A stretch of DNA of 64,000 bases from Spirochaetales bacterium (GTDB lineage Bacteria; Spirochaetota; Spirochaetia; DAHUYW01), in contig DAHUYW010000005.1 of assembly GCA_027306915.1 (NCBI GenBank), positions 94,185 to 158,184 on the forward strand. Direction: 5' to 3'. Below the pieces are notes generated by a model. That model had not been told where the DNA came from. It did not search any database and saw nothing but the letters and a program-made list of their open reading frames with translations. This document shows, one piece after another, positions 9,263 to 20,278 of this stretch. The position numbers and the translations under genes were made by a program. How positions within the stretch are numbered: position 1 is the stretch's first letter; each line of letters begins with the position of its first letter.

Positions 9263-10442
9263 CGAAGTCCTTACCGAGGATGATGGTGACGTCGTAATTT
9301 AGTCCGCTTCCTCCCGATTGCGAAGCGCCGGAGGAGATTGGGCTGTTTTCGACGTTTGAGCATCGTATGACGCTAGCGACACGCTGGGCCTGGATGAGCT
9401 CCCCCGTGTGATCGATAATCACCGTCTTGTCATGGTCCTGGTGATCCGCGTTCCCAACTGCCGCAACATCATATCCGAAACTCTGGAAGATTTCCGCCGT
9501 GCGATGCGCCAGACCTCCGATGAGCGTCCCGTTCAGGATCTGAAGGCGCACGCTGGGAGGCTGCATAGACGCTGTCTGAGGATTCGCGAGCGCGGCAAGG
9601 GCCTGTCCCCATGTCTCGCGCAGGAGGTTGCCGTCATAGTGCGGAAAGAGCAGCTCGCGCGAATCGACCAGCCGCTTGACTCCTAGGACTCGCTGAAAGG
9701 TGAGGCTCTTGGCGTCCAGCTTGCTCAGGACGCCCAAAAACGTGATCAGCGACCGCTTGTTCATGTTCGTAGCGATGTACGATTTCAGGTAGGGATAAAC
9801 CTCCGCGTTGGAGAGCATCTTCGCCTGTTTGCCTACCGACTGCAGGAGCGCCTCGACAAAACGCTGATGCCGGTTAATCGTTTCGACGTCCGTATCGTTG
9901 GTATCCTGGTAGGTAAGATAGCTACGCACCTTACTGCCGTCCAATCGCACGTTCCCGGAGGGAAGGAGCACCATCGGATCACGGTTGGTCTGTTCGACCG
10001 CATTGGGGAGGAACAACTCCAATCCTCCGAGGAGATCGACGAGCTTCGATACCTCGGCAATATCAATCTGAATCGAAAAGGGGATGGTCGTTCCGAGAAG
10101 ACTCCCAACCTTCGCGCGAAATGGCGCGACGTGCGCGTGACGATAGAGGACGTCAATACCGGCGATCTTCTTGATCGAATCGATTAGTGAGCCGACGTTC
10201 CCGGGGATGTCAAATAAGGCACCCCGCGAGGTCGTCGTGTTGATGACCAGAACCTCGGTGAAGAGAAGCTTGTCCTTGTTGTCGACGATGATCGCAACCT
10301 TGATCGGCTCGTTCCTTTTTATTGCCTCGGCGACTTTGTCTGTTCGTATTTGAGCGTAGAGGAATACCCCGGTGGCCCCCAAGATCGCGACTATGAGGAG
10401 CAGCAGCAGAACACCCTTGTCAAATCGACCCGAGCGGCTCAC
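9243..10442 (-). CDS. LytR-CpsA-Psr family protein with LytR_C domain
   Basis: Membrane-anchored protein with a single N-terminal transmembrane helix (residues about 10-29), an LCP-type domain (about 60-240) and a C-terminal LytR_C-like domain (about 300-395, starting near VRLQILNGT). LCP proteins transfer polyprenyl-linked glycopolymers to peptidoglycan or proteins in other bacteria; the acceptor in a spirochaete is not known. It overlaps yqeK by four bases upstream and rsfS by 20 bases downstream, so it belongs to this operon. The LCP core looks diverged, and I could not identify every catalytic Arg/Asp. Confidence 0.8.
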   Translation of the reverse strand: MSRSGRFDKGVLLLLLIVAILGATGVFLYAQIRTDKVAEAIKRNEPIKVAIIVDNKDKLLFTEVLVINTTTSRGALFDIPGNVGSLIDSIKKIAGIDVLYRHAHVAPFRAKVGSLLGTTIPFSIQIDIAEVSKLVDLLGGLELFLPNAVEQTNRDPMVLLPSGNVRLDGSKVRSYLTYQDTNDTDVETINRHQRFVEALLQSVGKQAKMLSNAEVYPYLKSYIATNMNKRSLITFLGVLSKLDAKSLTFQRVLGVKRLVDSRELLFPHYDGNLLRETWGQALAALANPQTASMQPPSVRLQILNGTLIGGLAHRTAEIFQSFGYDVAAVGNADHQDHDKTVIIDHTGELIQAQRVASVIRCSNVENSPISSGASQSGGSGLNYDVTIILGKDFDGRYCK

Positions 10443-11044
10443 CCTCTTCGCTCCGCCTTCATCAATTCTTTGTAGAGGGCTTCGGTGGGGGCGGCAATCG
10501 GTTTTCCGGCCGCTTCGAGGTAGGCTGTTGTTTCCTTCAAAACGATCAACACTCCTTCGGTGGTGCTCGCCGAACGGACTCGGTCACAGAGGTCATGGTC
10601 CACGTGCGTCCGACCTGGCTCGATATAATCCGCAATAAAGAGGAGTTTTGCAAGTTCCCCCATTCCGGGACATCCCGTGGTATGCCAACGGATCGCCTCG
10701 AGGATCGATTCATCGGTTATGGCGAACTGCTCCCGAAGCAAGACAGCGGCGGCCCTGCCATGGAGAAGGAGAGGTTCCTCACGCTCCCACTCTTGCAGAG
10801 GCAGATTGTCGCGGCCGGCTGTCTGCAGGAGCTCCCCTACGGGACTCTCCCTGCACAGATCATGAGCCAATGCCGCTATCTCGCCCCGATCCGCGTCGAG
10901 CCGCCTCCCTTCGCACAGGGATCTCATCAAGAGACTGGTCCGTGCCACGTGGTTGAATCTCGCGGCGGAAAGGCGAGAGCGCGCAAACGCCCTCAATTCC
11001 GAGATTATGCTCACGTAGGACCGGGGTGGAAAGACGCTTCTCAT
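10439..11044 (-). CDS. yqeK: YqeK-type HD hydrolase (symmetrical Ap4A hydrolase family)
   Basis: HD-domain metal-dependent hydrolase, 201 aa. Family members cleave diadenosine tetraphosphate to ADP. The metal ligands are visible: His32 (FNHVART), His61-Asp62 (ALAHDLCR), then the paired RWHTTG and IADYIEPGR motifs typical of YqeK. The start overlaps the nadD stop as ATGA and the end overlaps the LCP gene by four bases. The nadD-yqeK-rsfS arrangement is shared with Firmicutes and other spirochaetes. Confidence 0.9.
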   Translation of the reverse strand: MRSVFPPRSYVSIISELRAFARSRLSAARFNHVARTSLLMRSLCEGRRLDADRGEIAALAHDLCRESPVGELLQTAGRDNLPLQEWEREEPLLLHGRAAAVLLREQFAITDESILEAIRWHTTGCPGMGELAKLLFIADYIEPGRTHVDHDLCDRVRSASTTEGVLIVLKETTAYLEAAGKPIAAPTEALYKELMKAERRG

Positions 11045-11610
11045 CGGTACAGCCCGTGGGTCTCGATGTACTCGTACACCGCCTCCGGGACGATGTGACG
11101 GTATGCTTCCCCTATTGAAATCCGCCTGCGAATATCGGTCGATGAGATCGGCAAGAAAAGATTGTCGAGGTGACGGTGGGGATAGGGAAACGGATAGGGC
11201 TCCCGCGTGGCGCGGCGCGCAATGATTATCTCAACCAGTGACGCAAGCTCCGAAGCGCTTTTCCAGCGATCAAAGCCCTCGATCAAATCGTCACCGACCA
11301 CGAGACCAAGCTTGCCTTCGCTTGGGAAATGCGCTGCTATATCGGGAATGGTGTCGATAGTGTAGGAGACGCCTCCCCTTCTCAGCTCGCTGTCATCCAA
11401 GGCAAAGTAGGGAATTCCCGCGAGCGCCCGCTCGAGCATTGCGAGGCGCTCTCGCCCTGGAATGCACTCGATGGCGCCCTTGTGAGCCGGGATGTTCGCC
11501 GGTACGAACACGATGCGGTCGTAGGCGAGGGAACGCTTCACCTCCTCCGCCAAGAAGAGATGACCGACGTGAACCGGGTTGAAGCTTCCACCGAGGATTG
11601 CCGTGCGCAC
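11041..11610 (-). CDS. nadD: Nicotinate-nucleotide adenylyltransferase NadD
   Basis: Adenylates nicotinate mononucleotide to deamido-NAD in NAD synthesis. The nucleotidyltransferase motif GGSFNPVHVGH is near the N-terminus and the C-terminal ISSTDIRRRI motif binds ATP phosphates. 189 aa is the normal length. It starts four bases after the obgE stop and overlaps yqeK by four bases. Confidence 0.95.
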   Translation of the reverse strand: MRTAILGGSFNPVHVGHLFLAEEVKRSLAYDRIVFVPANIPAHKGAIECIPGRERLAMLERALAGIPYFALDDSELRRGGVSYTIDTIPDIAAHFPSEGKLGLVVGDDLIEGFDRWKSASELASLVEIIIARRATREPYPFPYPHRHLDNLFLPISSTDIRRRISIGEAYRHIVPEAVYEYIETHGLYR

Positions 11611-11614
11611 TCGA

Positions 11615-12604
<990 letters not shown>

Positions 12605-12711
12605 CTATGATTGAGATGCGGCAATGCGGGGAGACGGGCGAGGAGGTGCCGGCCGCCGGCCTCTCGAGAATCCCAAGGCTATGGCTTCCGAGCGCACGCA
12701 ACAGCCCCGAG

Positions 12712-12969
12712 CTATTCTCCAACCGGCGTGATGTGAACGATCCTGCGGCCAAGGCGTCGCTTAAAGAGAACAGTCCCACTCGCCGTGGCAAAGAGCGTAT
12801 CGTCCTTGCCGATTCCGACGTTCTCTCCGGGATGAAAGAGGGTTCCGCGCTGGCGTACGATGATCTCGCCAGCCTTCACGAGCTGGCCCCCAAAACGTTT
12901 GATGCCAAGCCGCTGCGACTGCGAGTCGCGACCGTTTTTCGAGCTCCCGCCGCCTTTCTTATGTGCCAT
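12712..12969 (-). CDS. rpmA: Ribosomal protein bL27
   Basis: Large-subunit protein reaching the peptidyl-transferase centre. 85 aa, starting [16 protein letters not shown], so the mature-type N-terminus is encoded directly. There is no Firmicutes-type cleavable leader (no LNLQFFA-like segment upstream, and GGAG sits at the right place for this ATG). It overlaps the prp stop by 11 bases. Confidence 0.97.
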   Translation of the reverse strand: MAHKKGGGSSKNGRDSQSQRLGIKRFGGQLVKAGEIIVRQRGTLFHPGENVGIGKDDTLFATASGTVLFKRRLGRRIVHITPVGE

Positions 12970-13315
12970 GTGCTTTTTCTCCTTCCCTGGCGTCGATCCG
13001 AATCTGAACCTCGCGGGGATAGTCTGCCGCGAGATCCGCGAGCCCTCGCAACAGAAAATCCGTCACTCCGCAGACCCAGTCGACACGATCCGGCGCCACC
13101 GATTCGACCTCGACCAGAAACTCGCCTCGGGCGTCCGCTCCGCCTGAGAGCTGTATACCGGGTTCCGTTTCAAGCACCCGCGCCGAGCTGCGGATGAGCA
13201 CGGAAGCGGCCGCGCAGACGATGTTTCCCCCCAAGGGACCGGCAACGGCGTGACCCTTTGCCGTGAGTCGCTTCAACGAGCCATTTGCAGCCCGGGCGAT
13301 CTCCACATGAATCAA
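12959..13315 (-). CDS. prp: Ribosomal-processing cysteine protease Prp family protein
   Basis: 118-aa member of the Prp (YsxB) family. In Staphylococcus Prp removes the N-terminal extension of L27. The catalytic pair is visible: His in AKGHAVAG and Cys in [10 protein letters not shown]. It sits between rplU and rpmA as in Firmicutes. The adjacent L27 has no extension to cut, so the substrate or role here is unclear (see findings). Confidence 0.88.
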   Translation of the reverse strand: MIHVEIARAANGSLKRLTAKGHAVAGPLGGNIVCAAASVLIRSSARVLETEPGIQLSGGADARGEFLVEVESVAPDRVDWVCGVTDFLLRGLADLAADYPREVQIRIDAREGEKAHGT

Positions 13316-13320
13316 CGATC

Positions 13321-13638
13321 CTATGCCTCTATGATCTCTTCGACTCGAACATAGCTGTACTGCTGCCGGTGGCCGTGAGTCCTGCGGTAGTCCTTCCTTC
13401 GCTTGTATTTGAACACGATAACACGACGGTCACGGCCGTGCTTCTCTACCTTTGTGCGAATTCTGGCGCCCGACAGGTAGGGAGTGCCCACTTTGACGGC
13501 GTCGCCGCCGCCAAGAAGCATCACGCGATCGAACTCGAGGATATCACCCTCGGCGTTTTCAATGCGATCGATGCGCAGAAGCACTCCCTTCTCGGCTTTG
13601 TACTGCTTGCCCTTGATCTCGACCAGTGCGTACATCAA
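13321..13638 (-). CDS. rplU: Ribosomal protein bL21
   Basis: Binds 23S rRNA in the large subunit. 105 aa with the typical MYALVEIKGKQYKAEKG start and the basic C-terminal region RRKDYRRTHGHRQQYSYVRV. First gene of the rplU-prp-rpmA-obgE operon. GAGG lies about eight bases before the ATG. Confidence 0.97.
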   Translation of the reverse strand: MMYALVEIKGKQYKAEKGVLLRIDRIENAEGDILEFDRVMLLGGGDAVKVGTPYLSGARIRTKVEKHGRDRRVIVFKYKRRKDYRRTHGHRQQYSYVRVEEIIEA

Positions 13639-13726
13639 TTCAACCTCATGTGATACGCGCAGACCACGCAGCTGCCGCTACCGGGTTTCCCTGCGGGCCG
13701 CTTCCGTAGCTACGAGATGATCGTAC

Positions 13727-13756
13727 TGTATAGCACGGCGGGCAAGCGAAGGTCAA
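13727..13756 (-). promoter_or_regulatory. Promoter of the rplU-obgE-rsfS operon
   Basis: Minus strand TTGACC (13756-13751) and TATACA (13732-13727), 18-base spacing. The leader of about 80 nt to rplU can form short hairpins (for example GGG-AAA-CCC) and might bind L21 autogenously; that part is speculation. Confidence 0.6.
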
Positions 13757-13785
13757 GGGAGCGTCGCCGCTCTGCCAAGCTCGCA

Positions 13786-15249
13786 TCAGGTTAAGAGCGT
13801 GTTTCCCATGAGATAACGGTCCACCTCGCGGGCCGCGACTCTGCCTTCCTTGATGGCCCAGACAACGAGGGACTGGCCGCGCCGCATGTCACCTGCAGCA
13901 TAGACCCCCGGCTGTGAAGAAGCGAAGCGACCGAAGGCGGCCTTGACGTTTCCTCGCGGATCCTTTTCAAGCGCAAGCTCCTGTATGAGTTCATCCTCGG
14001 GGCCGAGGAATCCCATGGCGAGGAGGACGAGGTCCGCCTTGAACTCCTGCTCCGTGTCCGGAAGCTCTTTCATACCCCACCTGCCATCGGAATCCTTCCG
14101 CCACTCAACCCGTACGGTCCGGATGGCGCGCACGTGTCCGTTGCCGTCGCCGAGGAATTCCTTGGTAAGGATCGCGTACTCGCGGGGATCCTTTCGAAAG
14201 ACGGCCGCTGCCTCCTCGTGTCCGTAGTCAAACTTGAGGAGTCGCGGATAGAGCGGCCAGGGGAACTCGTCGTTTCGTTCTTCCGGAGGCATCGGCAGAA
14301 CTTCGAAATTGGTGAGGCTTGCGCATCCGTGCCTCATGGCGGTGCCGATGCAGTCATTCCCCGTATCGCCTCCGCCGATCACCACAACGTGCTTGCCCTT
14401 GGCCGATATGAAGCCGCCGTCAGTGAGATTGCTGTCGAGAAGGCTCTTCGTATTCGCGTGCAGGAACTCCATCGCAAAGTGAATGCCTGAAAGCTCCCTG
14501 CCGGGAACGGGAAGATCGCGAGGCTTTGTTGCGCCGCAGGCCAGCACCAGCGCGTCATTCTCTGCACGGAGCTGCTTTGCCGAGAGAACACGACCAACCT
14601 CCACGCCCGTGACGAAGCGAATGCCTTCGGCTGCCATGAGGTCGATTCGTTTCTGCACGAGTCCTTTGTCGAGCTTCATGTTGGGAATCCCATACATGAG
14701 CAGTCCGCCGATCCTGTCGTCCCGCTCGTACACGGTGACAAGATGGCCTGCCTGGTTAAGCTGTTCGGCGGCAGCGAGACCCGCCGGACCGCTTCCCACC
14801 ACCGCGACCCGCTTGCCGGTGCGTGCCGCCGGAGGAGCCGGTACCACCCAGCCGTTTTCATAGGCTAGGTTGATGATGTAGGCCTCATTGTGCTTTATCG
14901 TCACGGGGGGCTCGTTGATGCCGAGCACGCAGGCCGTCTCGCAGGGAGCCGGGCACACGCGGCCCGTAAACTCCGGGAAGTTGTTCGTCTTGCGGAGGCG
15001 CAGGTAGGCTTCCTTCCACCTCCCCAGGAAGATCAGGTCGTTCCATTCCGGGATGAGATTGTCGACTGGACATCCGTACGTTGTGTGGCAAAACGGCACG
15101 CCGCAGTCCATGCAGCGCGCGCCCTGCCGTTGGCGCTCCTCGCGCTCCACTTCGAGATGGAACTCGTCGAAGTCCTTGATGCGTTCTGCCGGGGCACGGT
15201 CAGGAATCGGGGTGCGGCCATACTCCATGAACCCTGTAGGCTTTCCCAT
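13786..15249 (-). CDS. gltD: Glutamate synthase (NADPH) small subunit
   Basis: FAD protein that passes electrons from NADPH to the large subunit. ATG at 15249 (protein [14 protein letters not shown]) follows GGAG and lies 11 bases after the gltB stop. An upstream ATG at 15372 would run back into gltB. The N-terminal region holds the iron-sulfur cysteines ([11 protein letters not shown] and CPAPCETAC). Two Rossmann motifs follow: [15 protein letters not shown] for FAD and [13 protein letters not shown] for NADPH. 487 aa is standard. Confidence 0.96.
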   Translation of the reverse strand: MGKPTGFMEYGRTPIPDRAPAERIKDFDEFHLEVEREERQRQGARCMDCGVPFCHTTYGCPVDNLIPEWNDLIFLGRWKEAYLRLRKTNNFPEFTGRVCPAPCETACVLGINEPPVTIKHNEAYIINLAYENGWVVPAPPAARTGKRVAVVGSGPAGLAAAEQLNQAGHLVTVYERDDRIGGLLMYGIPNMKLDKGLVQKRIDLMAAEGIRFVTGVEVGRVLSAKQLRAENDALVLACGATKPRDLPVPGRELSGIHFAMEFLHANTKSLLDSNLTDGGFISAKGKHVVVIGGGDTGNDCIGTAMRHGCASLTNFEVLPMPPEERNDEFPWPLYPRLLKFDYGHEEAAAVFRKDPREYAILTKEFLGDGNGHVRAIRTVRVEWRKDSDGRWGMKELPDTEQEFKADLVLLAMGFLGPEDELIQELALEKDPRGNVKAAFGRFASSQPGVYAAGDMRRGQSLVVWAIKEGRVAAREVDRYLMGNTLLT

Positions 15250-15260
15250 ATCGATTTCTC

Positions 15261-18200
15261 CTAGAGGTTGGCGGCTTGAAGTGTCGCGCCTTCGCGAGCG
15301 GCAAGCTTCTTCTGCTGAAGGAGAACCCGCTTGTAATCGATCGGCATCACCTTCAAGAATTCCGCCCTGCACTCGTCCCAGCTCGACAGGATTCCGCGCG
15401 CAACGGTCGAACCTGTGTACTGCTCGTGGAGGCCGATGAGCTGTCTTAGATCAATAAGATCGTCTTCATCTTCCAGCTCCTCGATCTCGACCATCTGCAT
15501 GTTGCAGCGCGAGCGGAAATCCTTTGTAGGGTCCCAGATATAAGCGATGCCGCCGCTCATTCCGGCCGCGAAGTTCCTGCCGGTCGGCCCGAGCACGACG
15601 ACCTTGCCGCCCGTCATGTATTCGCAGCCGTGGTCCCCCACACCCTCTACTACAACCTCAGCGCCGGAGTTGCGTACGCAGAAGCGCTCGGCGGCCCGAC
15701 CGCGGATGAACGCCTGCCCCGCTATCGCGCCGTAGAAGGCGACATTGCCGATGATGATATTGTCTTCAGGAACGAACCTTACCGTGCGGGGAGGATAGAT
15801 GATGATCCTTCCCCCCGAGAGCCCCTTACCGACATAGTCATTCGAATCGCCTCCAAGCTCGAGGGTCACCCCGCCGGCAAGCCACGCTCCGAAGCTCTGT
15901 CCCGCCGAGCCAAAAAGCCTGATGTGGATGGTGTCCTCGGGGAGCCCGTCTTCGCCGAAGTATTTCGCGATTTCGTGGCTCAGCATCGTGCCGACCGCGC
16001 GATTCGTATTGAACACAGGAAGATCGATATTCACCCGTCGCCTCTGATCAAACGCCGGGCGGCTCAGCTCGATGAGCTTTCGATCCAATACTTTCTCGAG
16101 GCCGTGCTCCTGCATGATCGTGCAGCAGACTGCAGTGTCCGGGCGCGGTTTCATCGCAGGGAAGAGGATCGGGCTGAGATCCAAGCCTGTGGCCTTCTCA
16201 TTCAAGACTTCACTGTCGACCTCGAGAAGGTCCACGCGCCCGATGAGCTCGTTGATCGTGCGCACACCGAGGGAGGCCATGACCTCGCGCGCGTCTTCCG
16301 CGATGAAGTAGAGCATGTTGATAACGTGCTCCGGCTGCCCGGTGAACTTCTTCCGGAGCATTGGGTCCTGGGTTGCAATTCCCACCGGACAGGTGTTCAG
16401 ATGGCACTTGCGCATCATGATGCAGCCCAGAGAGATCAAGGCCGAAGTCGCAAAGCCATATTCTTCCGCTCCGAGGATCGCGGCGATGACGACGTCCCGT
16501 CCGGTCTTTATCTGGCCGTCGGTCTGCAAGACAACCCGGCTCCGCAGGTCATTCATCACAAGGGTTTGATGAGTCTCGGCGATGCCGAGCTCCCATGGAC
16601 TGCCTGCGTGGCGGATTCCCGTGAGGGGTGATGCGCCGGTCCCACCGTCGTGACCTGAGATGAGCACATGGTCTGCGTGTCCCTTTACGACCCCGGCGGC
16701 AATCGTGCCTACCCCGGGCTCGGAGACAAGCTTCACGCTGATCCGCGCCTTGGGATTGGCGTTCTTCAGGTCAAAGATCAGCTGCGCAAGATCCTCAATG
16801 GAATAGATGTCATGATGCGGAGGCGGGCTGATGAGACCAACCCCCGGGATCGAGTGGCGAGTCTTTGCGATCCACTCGTAGACCTTGTGGCCGGGAAGCT
16901 CACCGCCTTCGCCGGGCTTCGCTCCCTGGGCCATCTTGATCTGGATCTCGTCGGCGTTCGTGAGATAGTAGTTGGTGGCCCCAAACCGGCCGGAGGCGAT
17001 CTGTTTGATAGCCGAGCGCTTCGAATCGCCGTTCGGAAGAGGAACGTAGCGCTCCGACATCTCGCCGCCCTCTCCCGTGTTCGACTTCCCGCCGATGCGG
17101 TTCATTGCAATTGCGAGGGCCTCGTGAGTTTCCTGCGAGATCGAGCCGAAGCTCATTGCGCCCGTGGCAAAGCGGCGGACTATCGCCGAGGCAGGCTCGA
17201 CCTCTTCGAGCGGGATGGGGCTGCCCTTCTTGAATCGCAGCAGCCCGCGAATGGTCGTCTGCTGACGCGAGCGCTGGTTCTGGATATCCCGGAAGCGGAT
17301 GAAGGCTTCCTTGCTCTTCTGACGCACAGCGATTTGCAGATTTGCGATGGACTCCGGGTCCCACATGTGAAGCTCACCGCCTTCACGCCAGTAGTAGTCG
17401 CCTGGATTGATGCTTGCGTGATCGATGGGCACGTTTCGGGTCGGGTATGCCAGCTCGTGCCGCCGGAGGGTCTCCTGCGCGAGCATCTCGAAGCCGGTCC
17501 CTTGGATGCGACTGGGGGTTCCGGCAAAGCAGCGCTCGACGACCTCTTCGCGAAGCCCGATAGCTTCGAAGATCTGCGCCCCCTTGTAGCTTTGAAGGGT
17601 GGAGATTCCCATCTTGCCGAATACCTTGCGCATGCCCTTTGCCAAGGCATGGAAGTATCGCTCCACGATATCGACATCGGACAGGGCTTTCGGCAGGATG
17701 CCATCCCGGCGCATCTGCCACAGCGCCTCGAAGGCGAGATAGGGATTTATCGCATCGGCGCCGTAGCCGACTAGCATGCAGAAGTGGTGAACCTCACGCG
17801 GCTCGCCGGTTTCGACGATGATGCCTATCTCGGCGCGCTTCGACGCTCTGATCAGGTGCTGGTGAACCGCCCCGGTGGCAAGAAGCGCACTGACCGGCGC
17901 GCGTTCCCGTCCGGCGGCGCGGTCCGAGAGAACCACGACGCTGTAACCTTCGCCAATCGCCCTCTCGCTCTCCTCGCAGATTCGGTCGAGACAACCTACC
18001 ATTCCGGAAGCACCCGCGCCGCGCGCGAAGGTGATGTCGATGGTCTTCGAGCGCCAGCTGCGATGATTCATGTGCTCAAGGCTCGCGAGCTCCTCATTGG
18101 TGAGGACCGGCAACGGCAGATGCAGGCGATGGCAGTGGCGCTCGGTCGCGTCGAGGAGATTCTGCTCCGGTCCGATGAAACTCTCCAGGCTCATGATGTT

Positions 18201-19814
18201 TTCTTCGCGGATCGAATCGATTGGAGGATTGGTCACCTGCGCGAAGAGCTGCTTGAAGTAGTCATACACGAGGCGCGGCTTGTCCGAGAGGCAGGCGAGG
18301 GGCGTGTCATTTCCCATCGAGCCGAGCGCCTCCTGCTCATTATCGACCATCGGTCGCATCAGCATATCCAGGTGCTCAAGCGTATAGCCATACATCCTCA
18401 AACGCTCGGTAAGCGTTTCGGGATTGAAGCCGTGCGCCTTCGAGCTTGTCTCAAGCGAAGAGAGATCGATTTTCTGATCCTTGAGCCACTGCTGATAGGG
18501 ACGCGCGCGAGCCATGCGCTCCTTGATCTCCTGATCCCCGACTATCCTTCCCTCTTCAAAGTCGACAAGGAACATCCGGCCCGGTTGGAGGCGACCATTG
18601 GCGACAACGCGCTCGGGCGGTACACGCAGCACACCGACCTCGCTCGCCATGATGACCAGGTTATCGTCGGTGACACAGTATCGGCTCGGCCGGAGTCCGT
18701 TGCGGTCCAACACAGCGCCGATGTAGTGACCGTCGGTAAAGGCGATTGAGGCGGGACCATCCCAAGGCTCCATGAGGCAGGAGTTGTACTGATAGAAGGC
18801 GCGCTTTGCCGGGTCCATGAGGCGATCGTTCTCCCACGCCTCGGGGATCATCATCATTACGGCCTCGGGCAGGCTGCGCCCGGCCATGTAGAGCAGCTCC
18901 AGCGTGTTATCGAAGCAACCGGAATCGGAGAGATCCGGCTCGATGACGGGATAGATTTTCCGCAGATTCTCGCCGAACACCGCGCTTTGCAGGGTATTCT
19001 CTCGAGCCTTCATTTTGTTGACGTTGCCGCGGAGCGTGTTTATCTCACCGTTGTGCGACATGAACCGCAGGGGCTGGGCACGATCCCAGCTCGGGAAGGT
19101 ATTCGTAGAGAAACGGGAGTGGATCATCGCGAGGTGGCTCTTGTAGTCGGCATCCGAGAGATCCCGAAAATACGGTACGAGCTGCCACGCCGTGAGCATC
19201 CCTTTGTAGACGATCACCTTCGTAGAAAGGCTGCAGATATAGAAGAAATCATCCGGATCGTGCTCCTTGCCGCGAATGCGGTGGGTCGCCTCCTTGCGGA
19301 TGAGGAAGAGCTTTCGGTCAAAGTTGTCCCCCGAAAGGCCCTCGGACGCGCCGATGAAGGCCTGCTCCATGACGGGCTCCGAAGCCTTCGCAGTCGGTCC
19401 TATGTCGGAGTTGTCGACCGGCACCCTTCGCCAGCCGAGCAACTTCTGCCCGGATGCACTGACTATCTTCGCGAACTCCTGTTTGCAGCGGTCTCGCTGT
19501 TCGTCCTCCTGCGGAAGGAAGACGATCCCAGCGGCGTACAGCCCTCGCTTCGGAAGCATGATGCCGTTTTCCGAAGCCACACGCTCGAGGAGCTCCCAGG
19601 GCGTGGCGGTCAAGATACCCGCGCCGTCGCCGGTGTTTTTCTCGCTTCCCACGGCTCCGCGATGGCTCATGTTGAGGAGGATTTCTTCAGCGTTGCGAAT
19701 TATCTGAAAGCTTCGCTCGCCTTTCAGGTGGGCGACGAACCCCACCCCGCAGTTTTCCTTTTCATAGGCCGGGTCGTAGAGACCAACCCGAACCGGACGC
19801 TTTCTGTACGGCAT
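15261..19814 (-). CDS. gltB: Glutamate synthase (NADPH) large subunit
   Basis: Makes two glutamates from glutamine and 2-oxoglutarate, completing ammonia assimilation with glutamine synthetase. The class II amidotransferase nucleophile is Cys22 (ENCGVGF) after a short propeptide. The FMN-binding synthase domain contains the 3Fe-4S motif C-x5-C-x4-C ([12 protein letters not shown]). The C-terminal beta-helix has the glycine-rich repeats of the family ([36 protein letters not shown]). 1517 aa is standard. gltD follows 11 bases later. A perfect sigma-54 promoter lies about 55 bases upstream, so nitrogen-dependent control is likely. Confidence 0.97.
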   Translation of the reverse strand: MPYRKRPVRVGLYDPAYEKENCGVGFVAHLKGERSFQIIRNAEEILLNMSHRGAVGSEKNTGDGAGILTATPWELLERVASENGIMLPKRGLYAAGIVFLPQEDEQRDRCKQEFAKIVSASGQKLLGWRRVPVDNSDIGPTAKASEPVMEQAFIGASEGLSGDNFDRKLFLIRKEATHRIRGKEHDPDDFFYICSLSTKVIVYKGMLTAWQLVPYFRDLSDADYKSHLAMIHSRFSTNTFPSWDRAQPLRFMSHNGEINTLRGNVNKMKARENTLQSAVFGENLRKIYPVIEPDLSDSGCFDNTLELLYMAGRSLPEAVMMMIPEAWENDRLMDPAKRAFYQYNSCLMEPWDGPASIAFTDGHYIGAVLDRNGLRPSRYCVTDDNLVIMASEVGVLRVPPERVVANGRLQPGRMFLVDFEEGRIVGDQEIKERMARARPYQQWLKDQKIDLSSLETSSKAHGFNPETLTERLRMYGYTLEHLDMLMRPMVDNEQEALGSMGNDTPLACLSDKPRLVYDYFKQLFAQVTNPPIDSIREENIMSLESFIGPEQNLLDATERHCHRLHLPLPVLTNEELASLEHMNHRSWRSKTIDITFARGAGASGMVGCLDRICEESERAIGEGYSVVVLSDRAAGRERAPVSALLATGAVHQHLIRASKRAEIGIIVETGEPREVHHFCMLVGYGADAINPYLAFEALWQMRRDGILPKALSDVDIVERYFHALAKGMRKVFGKMGISTLQSYKGAQIFEAIGLREEVVERCFAGTPSRIQGTGFEMLAQETLRRHELAYPTRNVPIDHASINPGDYYWREGGELHMWDPESIANLQIAVRQKSKEAFIRFRDIQNQRSRQQTTIRGLLRFKKGSPIPLEEVEPASAIVRRFATGAMSFGSISQETHEALAIAMNRIGGKSNTGEGGEMSERYVPLPNGDSKRSAIKQIASGRFGATNYYLTNADEIQIKMAQGAKPGEGGELPGHKVYEWIAKTRHSIPGVGLISPPPHHDIYSIEDLAQLIFDLKNANPKARISVKLVSEPGVGTIAAGVVKGHADHVLISGHDGGTGASPLTGIRHAGSPWELGIAETHQTLVMNDLRSRVVLQTDGQIKTGRDVVIAAILGAEEYGFATSALISLGCIMMRKCHLNTCPVGIATQDPMLRKKFTGQPEHVINMLYFIAEDAREVMASLGVRTINELIGRVDLLEVDSEVLNEKATGLDLSPILFPAMKPRPDTAVCCTIMQEHGLEKVLDRKLIELSRPAFDQRRRVNIDLPVFNTNRAVGTMLSHEIAKYFGEDGLPEDTIHIRLFGSAGQSFGAWLAGGVTLELGGDSNDYVGKGLSGGRIIIYPPRTVRFVPEDNIIIGNVAFYGAIAGQAFIRGRAAERFCVRNSGAEVVVEGVGDHGCEYMTGGKVVVLGPTGRNFAAGMSGGIAYIWDPTKDFRSRCNMQMVEIEELEDEDDLIDLRQLIGLHEQYTGSTVARGILSSWDECRAEFLKVMPIDYKRVLLQQKKLAAREGATLQAANL

Positions 19815-19868
19815 ACCCCTACCACCTCGCTCATATCATGCGGCGACACTAATCCCTTAAGATAAGAT

Positions 19869-19884
19869 AGCAAACTCTGTGCCA
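19869..19884 (-). promoter_or_regulatory. Sigma-54 promoter of gltBD
   Basis: The minus strand reads TGGCACAGAGTTTGCT, a full match to TGGCACRNNNNTTGCW with the required spacing of GG (-24) and GC (-12). The start would be near 19857, 40-45 nt before gltB. About 100 bases upstream of that start is a dyad CGCGA-CAT-TCGCG (19949-19961), and a CTACG-CTTT-CGTAG dyad lies near 19920-19935. Both are at distances usual for an enhancer-binding protein. Confidence 0.75.
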
Positions 19885-20029
19885 ATCGGACCAACTATTT
19901 GTCAGGGAGGAAGTTAGTCCTCTACGCTTTCGTAGGATTCAGGTGATTCGCGACATTCGCGTATGATTTCATGCCGAGATTCCTACAGATTTGTATCTTT
20001 CAGCGCTATCGGAAACCCTTTACCTCCTC

Positions 20030-20275
20030 TTACATCCGCTCAAGGTACGGTATGGCTACCAATGCGAAGGCGTTCTTCAGCACCTGCGCTACCGCCCGGC
20101 AGAGGCGGACCCTGGTCGCAACGAGGTCCTTATCGGCATTATGCAGGACCGGGTTGTCGTGGTAGTAACGACTGAAGGTGCGTGAAAGGTCGTACAAGTA
20201 CGCTGTCACCGTGCTCGGATTGTACTCTGCTCCAGCTCGGTCCACAACATCGGGGAAGGCCCCCAAGAGCTTCAC
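20030..20275 (-). pseudogene. argS: argS C-terminal segment (anticodon-binding domain) after in-frame stop
   Basis: 81 codons in the same frame as argS, separated from it only by TAA (20281-20279) and one ATC codon. The translation is the end of the DALR anticodon-binding domain of ArgRS (YLYDLSRTFSRYYHDNPVL, RLCRAVAQVLKNAFALV). A GTG at 20275 could start it separately, with only a weak upstream purine stretch. Without this part ArgRS would lack tRNA anticodon contacts, so the segment is probably needed. It is either a sequencing error in one base, a readthrough stop, or a two-piece enzyme. Confidence 0.85.
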
Positions 20276-20278
20276 GAT

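Noticed and set aside
19918..19936. Hairpin CTACG-CTTT-CGTAG as a terminator of argS
   Set aside because: No T run follows; it is noted instead as a possible regulator site for gltBD.
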